DNA of 55,858 nt, taken from NCBI GenBank assembly GCA_028293725.1, contig JAQGOE010000123.1, positions 1-55,858 of the forward strand, written 5' to 3'. The translations under genes and the position numbers were made by a program. Below, piece after piece: positions 41,972 through 51,024 of the stretch. The stretch's first letter is position 1, and each line of letters begins with the position of its first letter. The notes below the pieces were generated by a model. That model ran no database searches. It saw only the letters and a program-made list of their open reading frames with translations, and was not told where the DNA came from. The DNA comes from Gammaproteobacteria bacterium (GTDB lineage Bacteria > Pseudomonadota > Gammaproteobacteria > Steroidobacterales > Steroidobacteraceae).

Positions 41972-43288
41972 TTACTCCGACATCGCGGCGGTAGCCGCGC
42001 CATGGACTCGGTAAACCACGCCGCCCTTCATCACGAAGCTCACTTTCTCAAACTGCTCGGTGTCGCGGAGCGGGTCGCCGGGAACCGCGACGATGTCGGC
42101 ATAGCGGCCAGGCTGCAGGGAGCCCAGGGTATCGGCGGCTCCCAGCAGATCGGCCGCATTGCGGGTGGCGGTCAACACCGCCTGCATCGGGCTCATGCCG
42201 TTGTGAATCAACAGCCCGAACTCCATCGCGTGATCCCCTTCGCCAAGATCGGTCCCGTACGCGATCTTCACCCCGGACCGGACCGCGAGCGGCAAGTTCT
42301 GCTTCGGCAGCGGATCGAAATGTAACTCCTTCGCCGCCGTGCCGGGCGTGAGCAGCTCGGGATGATCGCGCGCGACCGCGTAAAACACGTCGTAAACGGT
42401 AAGAGTCGGCACGAGGTAGGTGCCGTGAGCTTTCATCAGCGCGAATGTCTGCGCGGTGGCAAACGAGCCGTGCTCGACGGAATCGACTCCAGCAAGCACC
42501 GCATTCTCAATGGCGACCGCCGGATAGATGTGGGCGGCGACTTTCATCCCCAACGTATGCGCCGTGTCTACCGCAACACGCATTTCCTCGTTCGTCATCA
42601 ACTGCGCGCGCGGATCGTCTCCGGTGGACGCAATTCCGCCCGAAGGCATGAGTTTGATGAGGTCGGCGCCGCGGCGCTTATGCTCGCGGACCCGCTGCCG
42701 CGCTTCCTCCGGTGTGTCTACACGCCCGTTATCCCAACCGGCATGCGTCAGTTGACTGTCGAGCCCGCTGCGCTGATCCCCGTGGCCTGCCGTCGGCCCC
42801 AGGGGTTCGAGGGCGACATAGAGTCTGGGTCCCCCAATTTTCCCCGCGGCAATAGCGTCGCGGAGCGACACCGTATCGTCGCCACCGCCCACGTCACGCA
42901 CCGTGGTAAATCCCTGTTGCAACATCTTTCTGACAAACACCGCGCCATCGAAGGCCCGATCGATGTCGGTGTGGGTCATGCGATCCTCGGTCGCATTCAG
43001 ACTGCTCGGCAGCTTTGCCGACACATGCACGTGGCAATCGATAAAGCCGGGCAGAACGGTGGCTGCGGAAAGATCGATCACCTCCGCGCCCGACGGAGTT
43101 TGAAAACCCGGCTCGACGGACACGATCTTGTCGTCTCGCACGAGGATGGACATCTGTCGTCGTGGGGTTTCGCCGACGCCATCGATGAGCGTGCCCGCGT
43201 GAATGACGAAGTCCTTTGCGAGCGAGGCGTCACTCGCTGCCAGAGCGATCAGGCACAGCAGAAATCGCGGCATCCCACGTTGCGTCAC
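41972..43288 (-). CDS. Secreted metal-dependent amidohydrolase (imidazolonepropionase/prolidase-like)
   Basis: 438 residues. The GTG at 43288 overlaps the LysR stop as GTGA, favouring it over the ATG at 43273. A signal peptide ends near ASDASLA. The binuclear-metal pattern of this amidohydrolase group is complete: HVH in PGFIDCHVHVSA, Lys in DLIKLMPSGG, His in KVAAHIYP, His in SVEHGSF and Asp in YGTDLG. Relatives hydrolyse Xaa-Pro or Xaa-Arg dipeptides or cyclic imides, often in the periplasm. It leads straight into the SDR gene. Confidence 0.9.
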   Translation of the reverse strand: MTQRGMPRFLLCLIALAASDASLAKDFVIHAGTLIDGVGETPRRQMSILVRDDKIVSVEPGFQTPSGAEVIDLSAATVLPGFIDCHVHVSAKLPSSLNATEDRMTHTDIDRAFDGAVFVRKMLQQGFTTVRDVGGGDDTVSLRDAIAAGKIGGPRLYVALEPLGPTAGHGDQRSGLDSQLTHAGWDNGRVDTPEEARQRVREHKRRGADLIKLMPSGGIASTGDDPRAQLMTNEEMRVAVDTAHTLGMKVAAHIYPAVAIENAVLAGVDSVEHGSFATAQTFALMKAHGTYLVPTLTVYDVFYAVARDHPELLTPGTAAKELHFDPLPKQNLPLAVRSGVKIAYGTDLGEGDHAMEFGLLIHNGMSPMQAVLTATRNAADLLGAADTLGSLQPGRYADIVAVPGDPLRDTEQFEKVSFVMKGGVVYRVHGAATAAMSE

Positions 43289-44223
43289 TTTTCACGTCCA
43301 TCGGTTACTGAATCAGGGGCAGCAGTGTAACGTGCCCGCTGCAGCCGCAGGAACGAACTGAACACCTTCAATGGGGCGGGCAACTGCCGCCGGCCGGTGT
43401 AATACAAGAAGTAGCTATGTTGTCCCGGTGACCAGTCGAGCAGCAGCGGTACCAACCGGCCCGCGGCGATATGGGCCGCGACGTAGGATTCGATCGTGTA
43501 GCCGATGCCGACGCCGTCCAACACCGCGCGCACCACCAGGTCCATGCTGTTCACGGTCAAAGAGCCTGTCACCGACATTTCGAACTTGCTCTTCCCCTTC
43601 GCGAACTCCCACGGAATGCACCCCAGGTGTTGTTTGCGATACATGATGCAGTTGTGCTGCTGCAGATCCGGCGGTGTTTTCGGTTCCGAGTGATGTGACA
43701 GGTACTCGGGAGAGGCAAACGCGATGACGCGGGTCGGCTCGGTGACCCGCACCATCTGCATGTCTTGCGCGACGAGCCGCCCGACACGGATTCCGGCGTC
43801 GAACCGCCCACTCACGATATCGGCATTGGTGTCGTCAATGGTGATATCGAGGGAGATCGCCGGATACGCGGCGAGAAAGTCCTTGATGACCGGAGCGAGC
43901 GCGATCTCAGCCGCAACGCTCGACACGCTCAGCCGTAGCGTTCCCCGCGGCGTATCGCGGAATTCGTTCAGGTCCTCGACCGCCGCGCCCAATTCCTTGA
44001 TGGCCGGACTGATTCTGTGCAGGAGTTTCTCTCCGGCATCTGTGAGCGAGACACTCCGCGTAGTGCGGTTCAGCAGCCGCATCCCGAGCCGCTCCTCGAG
44101 CGCCCGGATCGTCTGACTGATGGTCGACGCCGTAATACCGAGATGGTCCGCTGCGCGCGCAAAATTCGTGCGCTCTGCGACGGCAATAAAGGCATTTAAT
44201 TCAGCAAATTGGGCGCGGTTCAT
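43285..44223 (-). CDS. LysR family transcriptional regulator
   Basis: 312 residues from the ATG at 44223; the longer frame to 44382 runs into the divergent efflux gene. N-terminal winged helix (LNAFIAVAERTNFARAADHLG, TASTISQTIRALEERLGMRLLNRTTRSVSLTDAG), then a substrate-binding domain with the CrgA/YhjC-like subgroup features RVGRLVAQDMQMVR and PEYLSHH. It is divergent from the emrA-like gene, with a perfect inverted repeat in between, so it probably controls the efflux operon and itself. It also shares a GTGA overlap with the following amidohydrolase gene. Confidence 0.93.
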   Translation of the reverse strand: MNRAQFAELNAFIAVAERTNFARAADHLGITASTISQTIRALEERLGMRLLNRTTRSVSLTDAGEKLLHRISPAIKELGAAVEDLNEFRDTPRGTLRLSVSSVAAEIALAPVIKDFLAAYPAISLDITIDDTNADIVSGRFDAGIRVGRLVAQDMQMVRVTEPTRVIAFASPEYLSHHSEPKTPPDLQQHNCIMYRKQHLGCIPWEFAKGKSKFEMSVTGSLTVNSMDLVVRAVLDGVGIGYTIESYVAAHIAAGRLVPLLLDWSPGQHSYFLYYTGRRQLPAPLKVFSSFLRLQRARYTAAPDSVTDGREK

Positions 44224-44244
44224 AAAACCCTGATTATGTGGCTG

Positions 44245-44264
44245 TGCAAATGAATCTATTTGCA
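44245..44264. promoter_or_regulatory. Perfect inverted repeat, candidate LysR operator
   Basis: TGCAAAT-GAATCT-ATTTGCA, two 7-bp arms with a 6-nt spacer, 22 nt upstream of the LysR start and 75 nt before the efflux operon start. Its AT-rich dyad has the usual LysR character (T-N11-A symmetry). Confidence 0.6.
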
Positions 44265-44338
44265 TTATCCAGTATTCTAAACCCCCCGGCAAACCGCTAT
44301 ATCTGGTGGCTGACCTTTCAACACTTCGGACAACCTGA

Positions 44339-45409
44339 ATGGCGCAATCCGCTGAAATCGCCGCTGCCCCCGTGCCCGACACCTGGCTGGGCCGCCACAG
44401 GCGTCTGCTGCTGGTCGGCGGACCGGTGATTGTCGCGGTCGTCGGCGCCGTGTTTTATCTGACGGGCGGCCGCTATGCGTCGACGGACGACGCCTACCTG
44501 CAAGCGGCACGAGTGCAGGTCAGCTGCAATGTGTCCGGCCGTGTGGTCGAGGTTGACGTGCACGACAACCAGGCGGTCCACGTTGGCGACGTGTTGTTCC
44601 AGATCGATCCGCGCCCCTTCCAGATTGCAATTCAGGATGCCGAGGCGCAGCTGGCCGGAGCACGGCTCAGAATGACAGCGCTCGAAGCGTCCTACCATCA
44701 GCGGCAGGCGGATGAGCTCGCCGCGCGGAACACGATCGCTTATCGGCAGGATGACTTCGACCGTAAGAAGAAGCTTTCCGCGGATGGCATCACCTCGCGC
44801 GCGCAACTCGATCAGGCAGCGCACGACCTCGATGTCGCGCGCCAGGGACTCCTTGCGGCGAGTCAACAAACCGCCAGCGCGCTCGCCGATCTCGGTGGTG
44901 ACACACAGGCTCCCATCGACAGCCGGCCTGCCGTCCGCGAAGCCCAGGCCGCCCTCGACCGCGCGAAGTTGAATTACTCTTACACGACGGTACGCGCCCC
45001 ACTCGAGGGCATTGTCACCAAAGTCGAGCAGTTGCAGGTCGGCGACTACATCAACGCCGTCGTCCCCCAGTTCGCGCTGGTCTCACAGCGCGATATGTGG
45101 GTTGAAGCCAACTTCAAGGAGACCGACCTCGCGCACATGCGCCCGGGACAGAAGGCATCCTTCACGGTCGACGCGTTTCCGGGCACGACCTTCACCGGCA
45201 AAGTCCAGAGCACCAGTCCCGGTACAGGCGCCAGTTTTTCACTGCTGCCGCCCGAGAACTCCTCCGGCAACTGGGTGAAGGTGGTGCAACGCCTGCCCGT
45301 GCGCATTTCGATCGACCCCGGACAGGCTGATCTGCCGCTCGCCGCGGGTATGAGCGTCATCGCCGAAGTCGACACTCAACATCACCGTTCGCTGGCCTTC
45401 TGGAACTAG
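44339..45409 (+). CDS. HlyD/EmrA family membrane fusion protein
   Basis: 356 residues. Cytoplasmic N-terminus, one membrane helix (about 22-44, LLLVGGPVIVAVVGAVFYL), then STDDAYLQAARVQVSCNVSGRVVEVDVHDNQ... of the lipoyl domain, a helical hairpin (about 95-190), the second lipoyl half with YTTVRAPLEGIV and the beta-barrel (VEANFKETDLAHMRPGQ). This is the EmrA type of adaptor that joins a DHA2 transporter to an outer-membrane channel. The transporter gene follows after 2 nt. Probably controlled by the divergent LysR protein. Confidence 0.94.
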   Translation: MAQSAEIAAAPVPDTWLGRHRRLLLVGGPVIVAVVGAVFYLTGGRYASTDDAYLQAARVQVSCNVSGRVVEVDVHDNQAVHVGDVLFQIDPRPFQIAIQDAEAQLAGARLRMTALEASYHQRQADELAARNTIAYRQDDFDRKKKLSADGITSRAQLDQAAHDLDVARQGLLAASQQTASALADLGGDTQAPIDSRPAVREAQAALDRAKLNYSYTTVRAPLEGIVTKVEQLQVGDYINAVVPQFALVSQRDMWVEANFKETDLAHMRPGQKASFTVDAFPGTTFTGKVQSTSPGTGASFSLLPPENSSGNWVKVVQRLPVRISIDPGQADLPLAAGMSVIAEVDTQHHRSLAFWN

Positions 45410-45411
45410 CG

Positions 45412-47022
45412 ATGGCCGAGACACTACAGGAAGAGGCCCTGCAAGACGCCGTGAGGCCGGCCGGTGTCGATGCGACCGAGCCGAGCGTGATGCCGCCCGC
45501 GGAGCCTCATTGGGTGCCCGTACCTAACAAGGGGCTCATCACGATCTCGGTGATGCTCGCAACCATCATGCAGGCACTCGACACCACCATTGCCAACGTC
45601 GCGCTGCCACGGGTGCAGGGCAACCTGTCAGCCACGCAGGACGAAATGGGGTGGGTGCTGACTTCCTACATCGTCGCCGTGGCGATCACGATCCCGCTCA
45701 CCGGCTGGCTGGCGAGCGAGTTCGGGCGACGCAAGGTCTTTCTGATGTCGATCGTGTTGTTCACCATCGCATCCGTGTTATGCGGTCTCGCCACTTCGCT
45801 GCCGCAGATCGTGCTCTTCCGCTTTCTCCAGGGTGTCGGCGGCGCGGCGCTCGTGCCCCTGTCGCAGGCAGTGCTGTTCGATATCAACCCGCCGAAGGAA
45901 TTCGGGCGCGCCATGTCCATCTGGGGCATCGGCGTGACGCTGGGGCCGATCCTCGGGCCCGCGCTCGGCGGCTGGCTCACGGAGAACTACAGCTGGCGCT
46001 GGGTATTCTTCATCAATCTCCCGGTCGGCGTGCTCGCCTATTTCGGGCTGCTGGCCACCCTGCCGGAGAGCCGTAACGCCAAATCATCCCGCTTCGACTT
46101 CTTCGGGTTCACGACCCTGAGCATCGCGATCGCGGGTCTGCAAACACTGCTCGACCGGGGGCAGACGCTCGATTGGTTCTCCTCCCCCGAGATCATGGCC
46201 GAGGCGATCATCGGCAGTCTCGCGTTCTACCTGTTCGTGGTTCACATGTTCAGCAGCAACCGGCCGTTCCTGAACCCCGCGCTGTTCAAGGACCGCAACT
46301 TCGTCGCCTCGAATGTCTTCATTCTCATGATCGGTGTCGTGCTGTTCGCGACCCTGGCCCTCCTGCCCCCGATGCTGCAGAACCAATTGCAGTACCCGGT
46401 CATCCTGACAGGCCTCGTCACCATGCCCCGCGGCATCGGCACCCTCATTGGCATGATCGTGGTCGGACGCCTCATCAAGCACTTCGACCCCCGGCTGGTC
46501 ATGGCGGTGGGTCTCGTCATGACCGCGTGGTCACTCTGGCAGATGACCCAGTTCTCCCTGGGGATGGGCTCCTGGCCGGTGATCATCTCCGGCGTGATTC
46601 AGGGGGCCGGCGTCGGCTTGGTCTATGTGCCCCTGTCGATGGTGGCTTTCACCACCCTGCCCGGCAACCTGCGCAACGAGGGGACTTCGCTCTTCAACCT
46701 CCTGCGTAACGTCGGCAGCTCGGTGGGTATCTCGGTCGTCACGTTCCTGCTGACACAAAACATACAACGCGTGCACGCCTCGCTGGTGGAACACATCACG
46801 CCATTCAACATGGCCGCCAACCCGGCCGCCGCCAACGTGGACATCAGCAGTACCCGCTCGCTCCTCGCGCTCAACGGCATGATTACCAACCAGAGCGCGA
46901 TGATCAGTTATATCGACGACTTCAAGCTCATGATGGTTCTCACGATCGCGACCATCCCGTTTCTACTCATGATCCGCAACGTCAAGCCGGCGCCCGGGAG
47001 CGCCCCGGTGGTGGCCGAATGA
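45412..47022 (+). CDS. DHA2 family drug efflux MFS transporter (EmrB-like)
   Basis: 536 residues with about 14 membrane helices. DHA2 motifs: IMQALDTTIANVALPRVQG, WVLTSYIVAVAITIPLTGWL, ASEFGRRKVFL (motif A), LFRFLQGVGGAALVPL, GPILGPALGGWL (motif C) and WRWVFFINLPVGVLAYF. It exports hydrophobic compounds using the proton gradient, together with the EmrA-like adaptor and the outer-membrane channel encoded on either side. The stop overlaps the start of the channel gene as ATGA. Confidence 0.95.
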   Translation: MAETLQEEALQDAVRPAGVDATEPSVMPPAEPHWVPVPNKGLITISVMLATIMQALDTTIANVALPRVQGNLSATQDEMGWVLTSYIVAVAITIPLTGWLASEFGRRKVFLMSIVLFTIASVLCGLATSLPQIVLFRFLQGVGGAALVPLSQAVLFDINPPKEFGRAMSIWGIGVTLGPILGPALGGWLTENYSWRWVFFINLPVGVLAYFGLLATLPESRNAKSSRFDFFGFTTLSIAIAGLQTLLDRGQTLDWFSSPEIMAEAIIGSLAFYLFVVHMFSSNRPFLNPALFKDRNFVASNVFILMIGVVLFATLALLPPMLQNQLQYPVILTGLVTMPRGIGTLIGMIVVGRLIKHFDPRLVMAVGLVMTAWSLWQMTQFSLGMGSWPVIISGVIQGAGVGLVYVPLSMVAFTTLPGNLRNEGTSLFNLLRNVGSSVGISVVTFLLTQNIQRVHASLVEHITPFNMAANPAAANVDISSTRSLLALNGMITNQSAMISYIDDFKLMMVLTIATIPFLLMIRNVKPAPGSAPVVAE

Positions 47023-48476
47023 GCCGTCTGCGCCTGTTGGTTTGCAGCGGCGCCCTGGCGCTGTCTGCCTGCACGGTCGGCCCGAACTTCAAGACCCCGG
47101 AAGCGCCCACTGCGGGGGGCTATGCAGCCCCCGGCGATGCCCCGCCGCCCGCCGACCAGCGCGTTACCCTGGGAGCTCGGATCGAGGGCGATTGGTGGGC
47201 GCAATTCCACTCGACGACCTTGAATGACCTGATCCAGGTGGCGATCGACGCCAACCAGGACATCGCCGCCGGCAAGGCGCGCATCGCGCAGGCGCAGGAA
47301 GAAGTCACCGCGGCACATGCGGCTCTCCTGCCGTCACTGACGTTCGGTACGACGGTGGGTCGCCAGAAATATGGCAAATCGCTGTTTGGCCCCCTCGACT
47401 TTGTCATTCCCCCGTTCACTTATTACACAGTGGGACCCGGCATCAACGCGCCGTTGGATCTGTTCGGGGGTAACAAACGTGTCCTGGAGGAGAGAGCGGC
47501 TTACGAGGACTACCAGAAACAGGAGCTCAACGCGGCCTACCTGTCCCTGACCGCCAACGTCGTAGCGCAGGCCCTGGCGGTCGCATCGGCCCGCGCTCAG
47601 ATCGACGTGGTCCAGGACATCATCGCCAACGACCAGCGCAACGTCGACCTGGTCCAGACCGCCCTCGACGATGGGCAGGCGACCCGGACCCAGCTGCTGA
47701 CGGCACAGACTCAGCGGGCGACCGACAAGACACTTCTGCCGGAATTGCGCCAGGAGGAGAGCACGGCCCGTCACGCTCTAGCGATCCTCGTGGGGAAGCA
47801 GCCCGCCGAGTGGGCGCCCCCCACTATCACTCTGAATGACTTTGTCCTGCCGGGTGAGATCGCCGCCAGCCTGCCTTCGGAGCTCGTCCACCGCCGACCC
47901 GACATTCTTGCCGCCGAGGCACAACTGCACGCGGCGAGTGCCGCCATCGGCGTCGCGACGGCCAACCTCTACCCGAACATCACCCTGAGCGGCAGCCTCA
48001 CGCAACAGGCCCTGACTCCCGGAGGCCTGTTCAATGGCGCGGCGGCCGCCTGGTCCATCGCAGCCAACCTGACGGCACCCCTGTACGATGGCGGACGACT
48101 GCGCGCCGAGCGGCGCGCCGCAGTGGACGGCTACCAGGCTGCCCTCGCCGACTATCGGCAAGTCATCCTACGGTCCTTTGGGGACGTCGCCGACGGTCTG
48201 CAGGCACTTTCCAACGACGATGAGCTATTCAACTCGCAGGCGGTAGCCGCGCAAACAGCGGCCGCCGCGCGCGATCTCGCCCGCCGCAGCTACGCTGTCG
48301 GTAACTCCGGCATCCTCGACGTACTCGACGCCGAGCGCTCCACGGCTCAGGCACAACTCGGGCTGTCCCGGGCCAAGGCGCAGCGGCTCATCGACACCGC
48401 CAGACTGTATATGGCCCTCGGCGGCACGCCTGTCCCGGCGGCCAACGCAAACTCGGTGGCCACGACAACTCCCTAG
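47019..48476 (+). CDS. NodT-type outer-membrane efflux lipoprotein (TolC-like)
   Basis: 485 residues. A lipoprotein signal peptide ends with LSAC (Cys18). The mature start CTVGPNFKTPEAP, WWAQFHSTTLNDLI and the repeat pattern LVHRRPDILAAEAQLHAASAAIGVATANLYP are standard for the NodT family of factor lipoproteins. Two outer-membrane-efflux repeats form the trimeric channel. It completes the tripartite EmrAB-type pump. A small GGCCC-ttc-GGGCC stem follows the stop codon near 48479-48493, possibly a weak terminator. Confidence 0.95.
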   Translation: MSRLRLLVCSGALALSACTVGPNFKTPEAPTAGGYAAPGDAPPPADQRVTLGARIEGDWWAQFHSTTLNDLIQVAIDANQDIAAGKARIAQAQEEVTAAHAALLPSLTFGTTVGRQKYGKSLFGPLDFVIPPFTYYTVGPGINAPLDLFGGNKRVLEERAAYEDYQKQELNAAYLSLTANVVAQALAVASARAQIDVVQDIIANDQRNVDLVQTALDDGQATRTQLLTAQTQRATDKTLLPELRQEESTARHALAILVGKQPAEWAPPTITLNDFVLPGEIAASLPSELVHRRPDILAAEAQLHAASAAIGVATANLYPNITLSGSLTQQALTPGGLFNGAAAAWSIAANLTAPLYDGGRLRAERRAAVDGYQAALADYRQVILRSFGDVADGLQALSNDDELFNSQAVAAQTAAAARDLARRSYAVGNSGILDVLDAERSTAQAQLGLSRAKAQRLIDTARLYMALGGTPVPAANANSVATTTP

Positions 48477-48610
48477 ACGGCCCTTCGGGCCAGTCCACGC
48501 AGCGGATAACCCCCTGCCCGGTCGCAAAATTGCAACCCGTTATAATCCCATGTTATGTAGGCGTGTCGCGACGAGCTACTCGTTCGGCACAAAAGGGGGG
48601 GTTTATCTAC

Positions 48611-50173
48611 GTGAAGAAGCAGATTCTGGCGTGTCTGTTGACGTTTGTGGCTGGCTGCGGTTCCTGGGCTGAAGCACAGATCATTACTGCGAAAGTAACC
48701 GGCGGCAGCGTACAAGGGGTGCTCGCCGGCAACATTGTCTCATTCAAGGGAATTCCGTTCGCCGCACCCCCTACCGGAGAGCTGCGCTGGCACGCCCCGC
48801 AGCCGGTCGTCAAGTGGTCAGGTGTCAAACACGCTGACAGTTTCGCTCCAGGTTGCATGCAGGACCCCTCGATCGGCGTCATGCTCGGCGCGCCCCCCCT
48901 GGTCAAGGAAGACTGTCTCTACCTGAATATCTGGACTCCCGCCCGCACCAGCAACGAGCGGCTACCCGTCATGGTCTGGATCTATGGCGGTGCCTTCGCC
49001 ACCGGAATGACCAGTATTCCACTGTATGACGGCAGTCATCTCGCCCAGAAGGGAGTCATCATGGTGAGCATTGCCTACCGGGTGGGGCCGTTCGGATTTC
49101 TCGCCACCCCACAGCTGTCCTCGGAGGGGAAAGGCGCCGGCAACTACGGCCTGCTGGACATGATCGCTGCCCTTCGCTGGGTGAAGAGCAACATCGAGCA
49201 GTTCGGCGGCGATACCTCGCGCGTGACGATTTTCGGCGAATCCGCCGGCGCAATCGCGGTCAGCATGCTGGCCGCCTCTCCAGTGGCCAAGGGCCTGTTT
49301 CAGCGCGCTATCTCCGAAAGCGGCGGCTATTTCCAGCCACCGAAGTTTGCCAATGAAGGCGGCCAGAACGGCATGACCTTGAAACTCGCGGAGAAACAGG
49401 GACTACAGTTCTTGAGCAGCATGGGCACCACCGATATCTCGGCCGCACGCACCTTGAGCGCGGACCTCATTCAGAAGGAGGCCGGACCCGCTCTTTCCGC
49501 CCGCTTCTGGCCGGTCTACGACGGGTATGTTCTGCCTGGCGACGTGTACGAGGCCTACCAGGCCACCCGATTCAACGACACAGCCGTGCTGATCGGTACG
49601 AACTCCGACGAAGGCGCGCTGTTCGCACGGCCCGGTGTGACGACGGTTTCATTCGGCACCGAGGTTCGCGACGGCTACGACAGCAAGGCCAGCGTCATCC
49701 TCGCGGCCTATCCGAACGGTACCGATGCCGAGGCCACGACCAGCAGCAAGAACCTCTTTCGGGATACCGCCTTCGGCTGGCCGACCTGGGCCTGGGCGCG
49801 GCTCCAATCGCGGGTCAGTAAGAACCCGGCTTATGTGTACTACTTCGATCACCGCACCTCGGCGTCACCCGACGGAGCCACTCACGGCGCGGAAATGGCC
49901 TACGTGTTCGGCAACCTCGATTCCCGCCTGGGATCGCCGTCGGCCGCGGATGTCACGTTGTCCGAGAACATGAGCACCTATTGGGTGAACTTCGCCAAGA
50001 GCTCGGATCCAAACGGACCCGGGCTGCCTGCATGGCCTACTTACAACGAGAACACGCAACAGGTGCAGTACTTCGACGGCACCATCGCGCCACGGACCTG
50101 GCCCAACCTGCCGCAGTTGCAGGCATTGAACGACTACTACTCCTGGCGCCGCGCGGAGGCGCACAAGAGGTAG
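48611..50173 (+). CDS. Type B carboxylesterase (secreted)
   Basis: 520 residues from a GTG at 48611 preceded by a run of G (GGGGGGG) 9 nt away; the longer frame at 48530 has no signal peptide at its start. Signal peptide with a possible lipobox (LLTFVAGCGSW). Carboxylesterase/cholinesterase features: FKGIPFAAPPTGELRW, EDCLYLNIWTP, oxyanion motif GGAFATG, Ser211 in FGESAGA, Glu in NSDEGALF and His in ATHGAEMAYVFG. It hydrolyses carboxylic esters outside the cytoplasm. It is followed after 11 nt by a methyltransferase gene. Confidence 0.94.
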   Translation: MKKQILACLLTFVAGCGSWAEAQIITAKVTGGSVQGVLAGNIVSFKGIPFAAPPTGELRWHAPQPVVKWSGVKHADSFAPGCMQDPSIGVMLGAPPLVKEDCLYLNIWTPARTSNERLPVMVWIYGGAFATGMTSIPLYDGSHLAQKGVIMVSIAYRVGPFGFLATPQLSSEGKGAGNYGLLDMIAALRWVKSNIEQFGGDTSRVTIFGESAGAIAVSMLAASPVAKGLFQRAISESGGYFQPPKFANEGGQNGMTLKLAEKQGLQFLSSMGTTDISAARTLSADLIQKEAGPALSARFWPVYDGYVLPGDVYEAYQATRFNDTAVLIGTNSDEGALFARPGVTTVSFGTEVRDGYDSKASVILAAYPNGTDAEATTSSKNLFRDTAFGWPTWAWARLQSRVSKNPAYVYYFDHRTSASPDGATHGAEMAYVFGNLDSRLGSPSAADVTLSENMSTYWVNFAKSSDPNGPGLPAWPTYNENTQQVQYFDGTIAPRTWPNLPQLQALNDYYSWRRAEAHKR

Positions 50174-50184
50174 AATCGCCCCCG

Positions 50185-51000
50185 GTGGGGCCGCTTTTAA
50201 CACTCAAAGTTCACGAGCAGATGCGCGCGGCGCTCGACGCCGGCGCATCTTCTTTGGTCTGCTCCCTCGACCTCGAGCGCTCCACGACGGAGGTGACCGT
50301 CACCAACGCCGGATGGAGTTACGCCGGCGCCGGGTTTCCCTGGCTCGGCCAAGTCAAAGACCGGACCATCTATTACTGGGATGGCACCGCGTTCCAGCCC
50401 GCCTCCCGCTTCACCACCTCGCTGATCAAACTCGTGCCCACCGAATGGGGCGCCCCGACTTTCGAGATCGACGGCATCAAAATGCTGCCGACCGCAAAAA
50501 TATCGCCTTATGCGGATGCCGAGCGCAAGGTGAGTTGGATTCGCCCGCGCGGCAAAGTCGTTCTGGATACCTGCGGTGGACTCGGATACTTCGCGGCGTG
50601 GTGCCTGGAGGGGGCTGCCACGCAGGTGCTGTCTTATGAAAAGAATCCCGACGTGCTCTGGCTACGGGGCCTCAATCCATGGTCACCTAAGATCGACGGC
50701 GCGCTGCAGTTGACGCAGGGGGACATCGCCGAGCAGATCACGAGCCTGCCGGATAGCTCCGTCGACGCCATTCTGCACGACCCGCCTCGCTTCGGAATTG
50801 CCGGGGAGTTGTACTCGCAGGACTTTTACAATCAAATGGCGAGGGTCCTGCGACGCAAGGGACGGCTATTCCACTACACCGGAACGCCGAACAAACTCAC
50901 GAGCGGACGCGACGTGCCCGGCGAGGTGGCCAACCGCCTGCGGCAAGCGGGGTTCGCCGCCGAGTTACAAGGCGATGGTGTGTTGGCAACGAAGAAGTAA
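50185..51000 (+). CDS. COG2521-like class I SAM-dependent methyltransferase
   Basis: 271 residues from a GTG at 50185, just after the esterase stop; an ATG at 50221 is the alternative, and the frame before it is a shadow of the esterase. The SAM fold is seen in VVLDTCGGLGYFAAW, a YEKNP acidic-loop motif and DAILHDPPRFGIAGELYSQ, with RVLRRKGRLFHYTGTP after it. The HDPPRF-AGELYS combination is that of COG2521, a group best known from archaea; its function is uncharacterised. N-terminal region (TTEVTVTNAGW, GTAFQPASRF) may be a substrate-binding part. The archaeal-like affinity is judged by eye and could reflect horizontal transfer. Confidence 0.75.
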   Translation: MGPLLTLKVHEQMRAALDAGASSLVCSLDLERSTTEVTVTNAGWSYAGAGFPWLGQVKDRTIYYWDGTAFQPASRFTTSLIKLVPTEWGAPTFEIDGIKMLPTAKISPYADAERKVSWIRPRGKVVLDTCGGLGYFAAWCLEGAATQVLSYEKNPDVLWLRGLNPWSPKIDGALQLTQGDIAEQITSLPDSSVDAILHDPPRFGIAGELYSQDFYNQMARVLRRKGRLFHYTGTPNKLTSGRDVPGEVANRLRQAGFAAELQGDGVLATKK

Positions 51001-51024
51001 CGACTTTCACCTGGGAGGACAATG

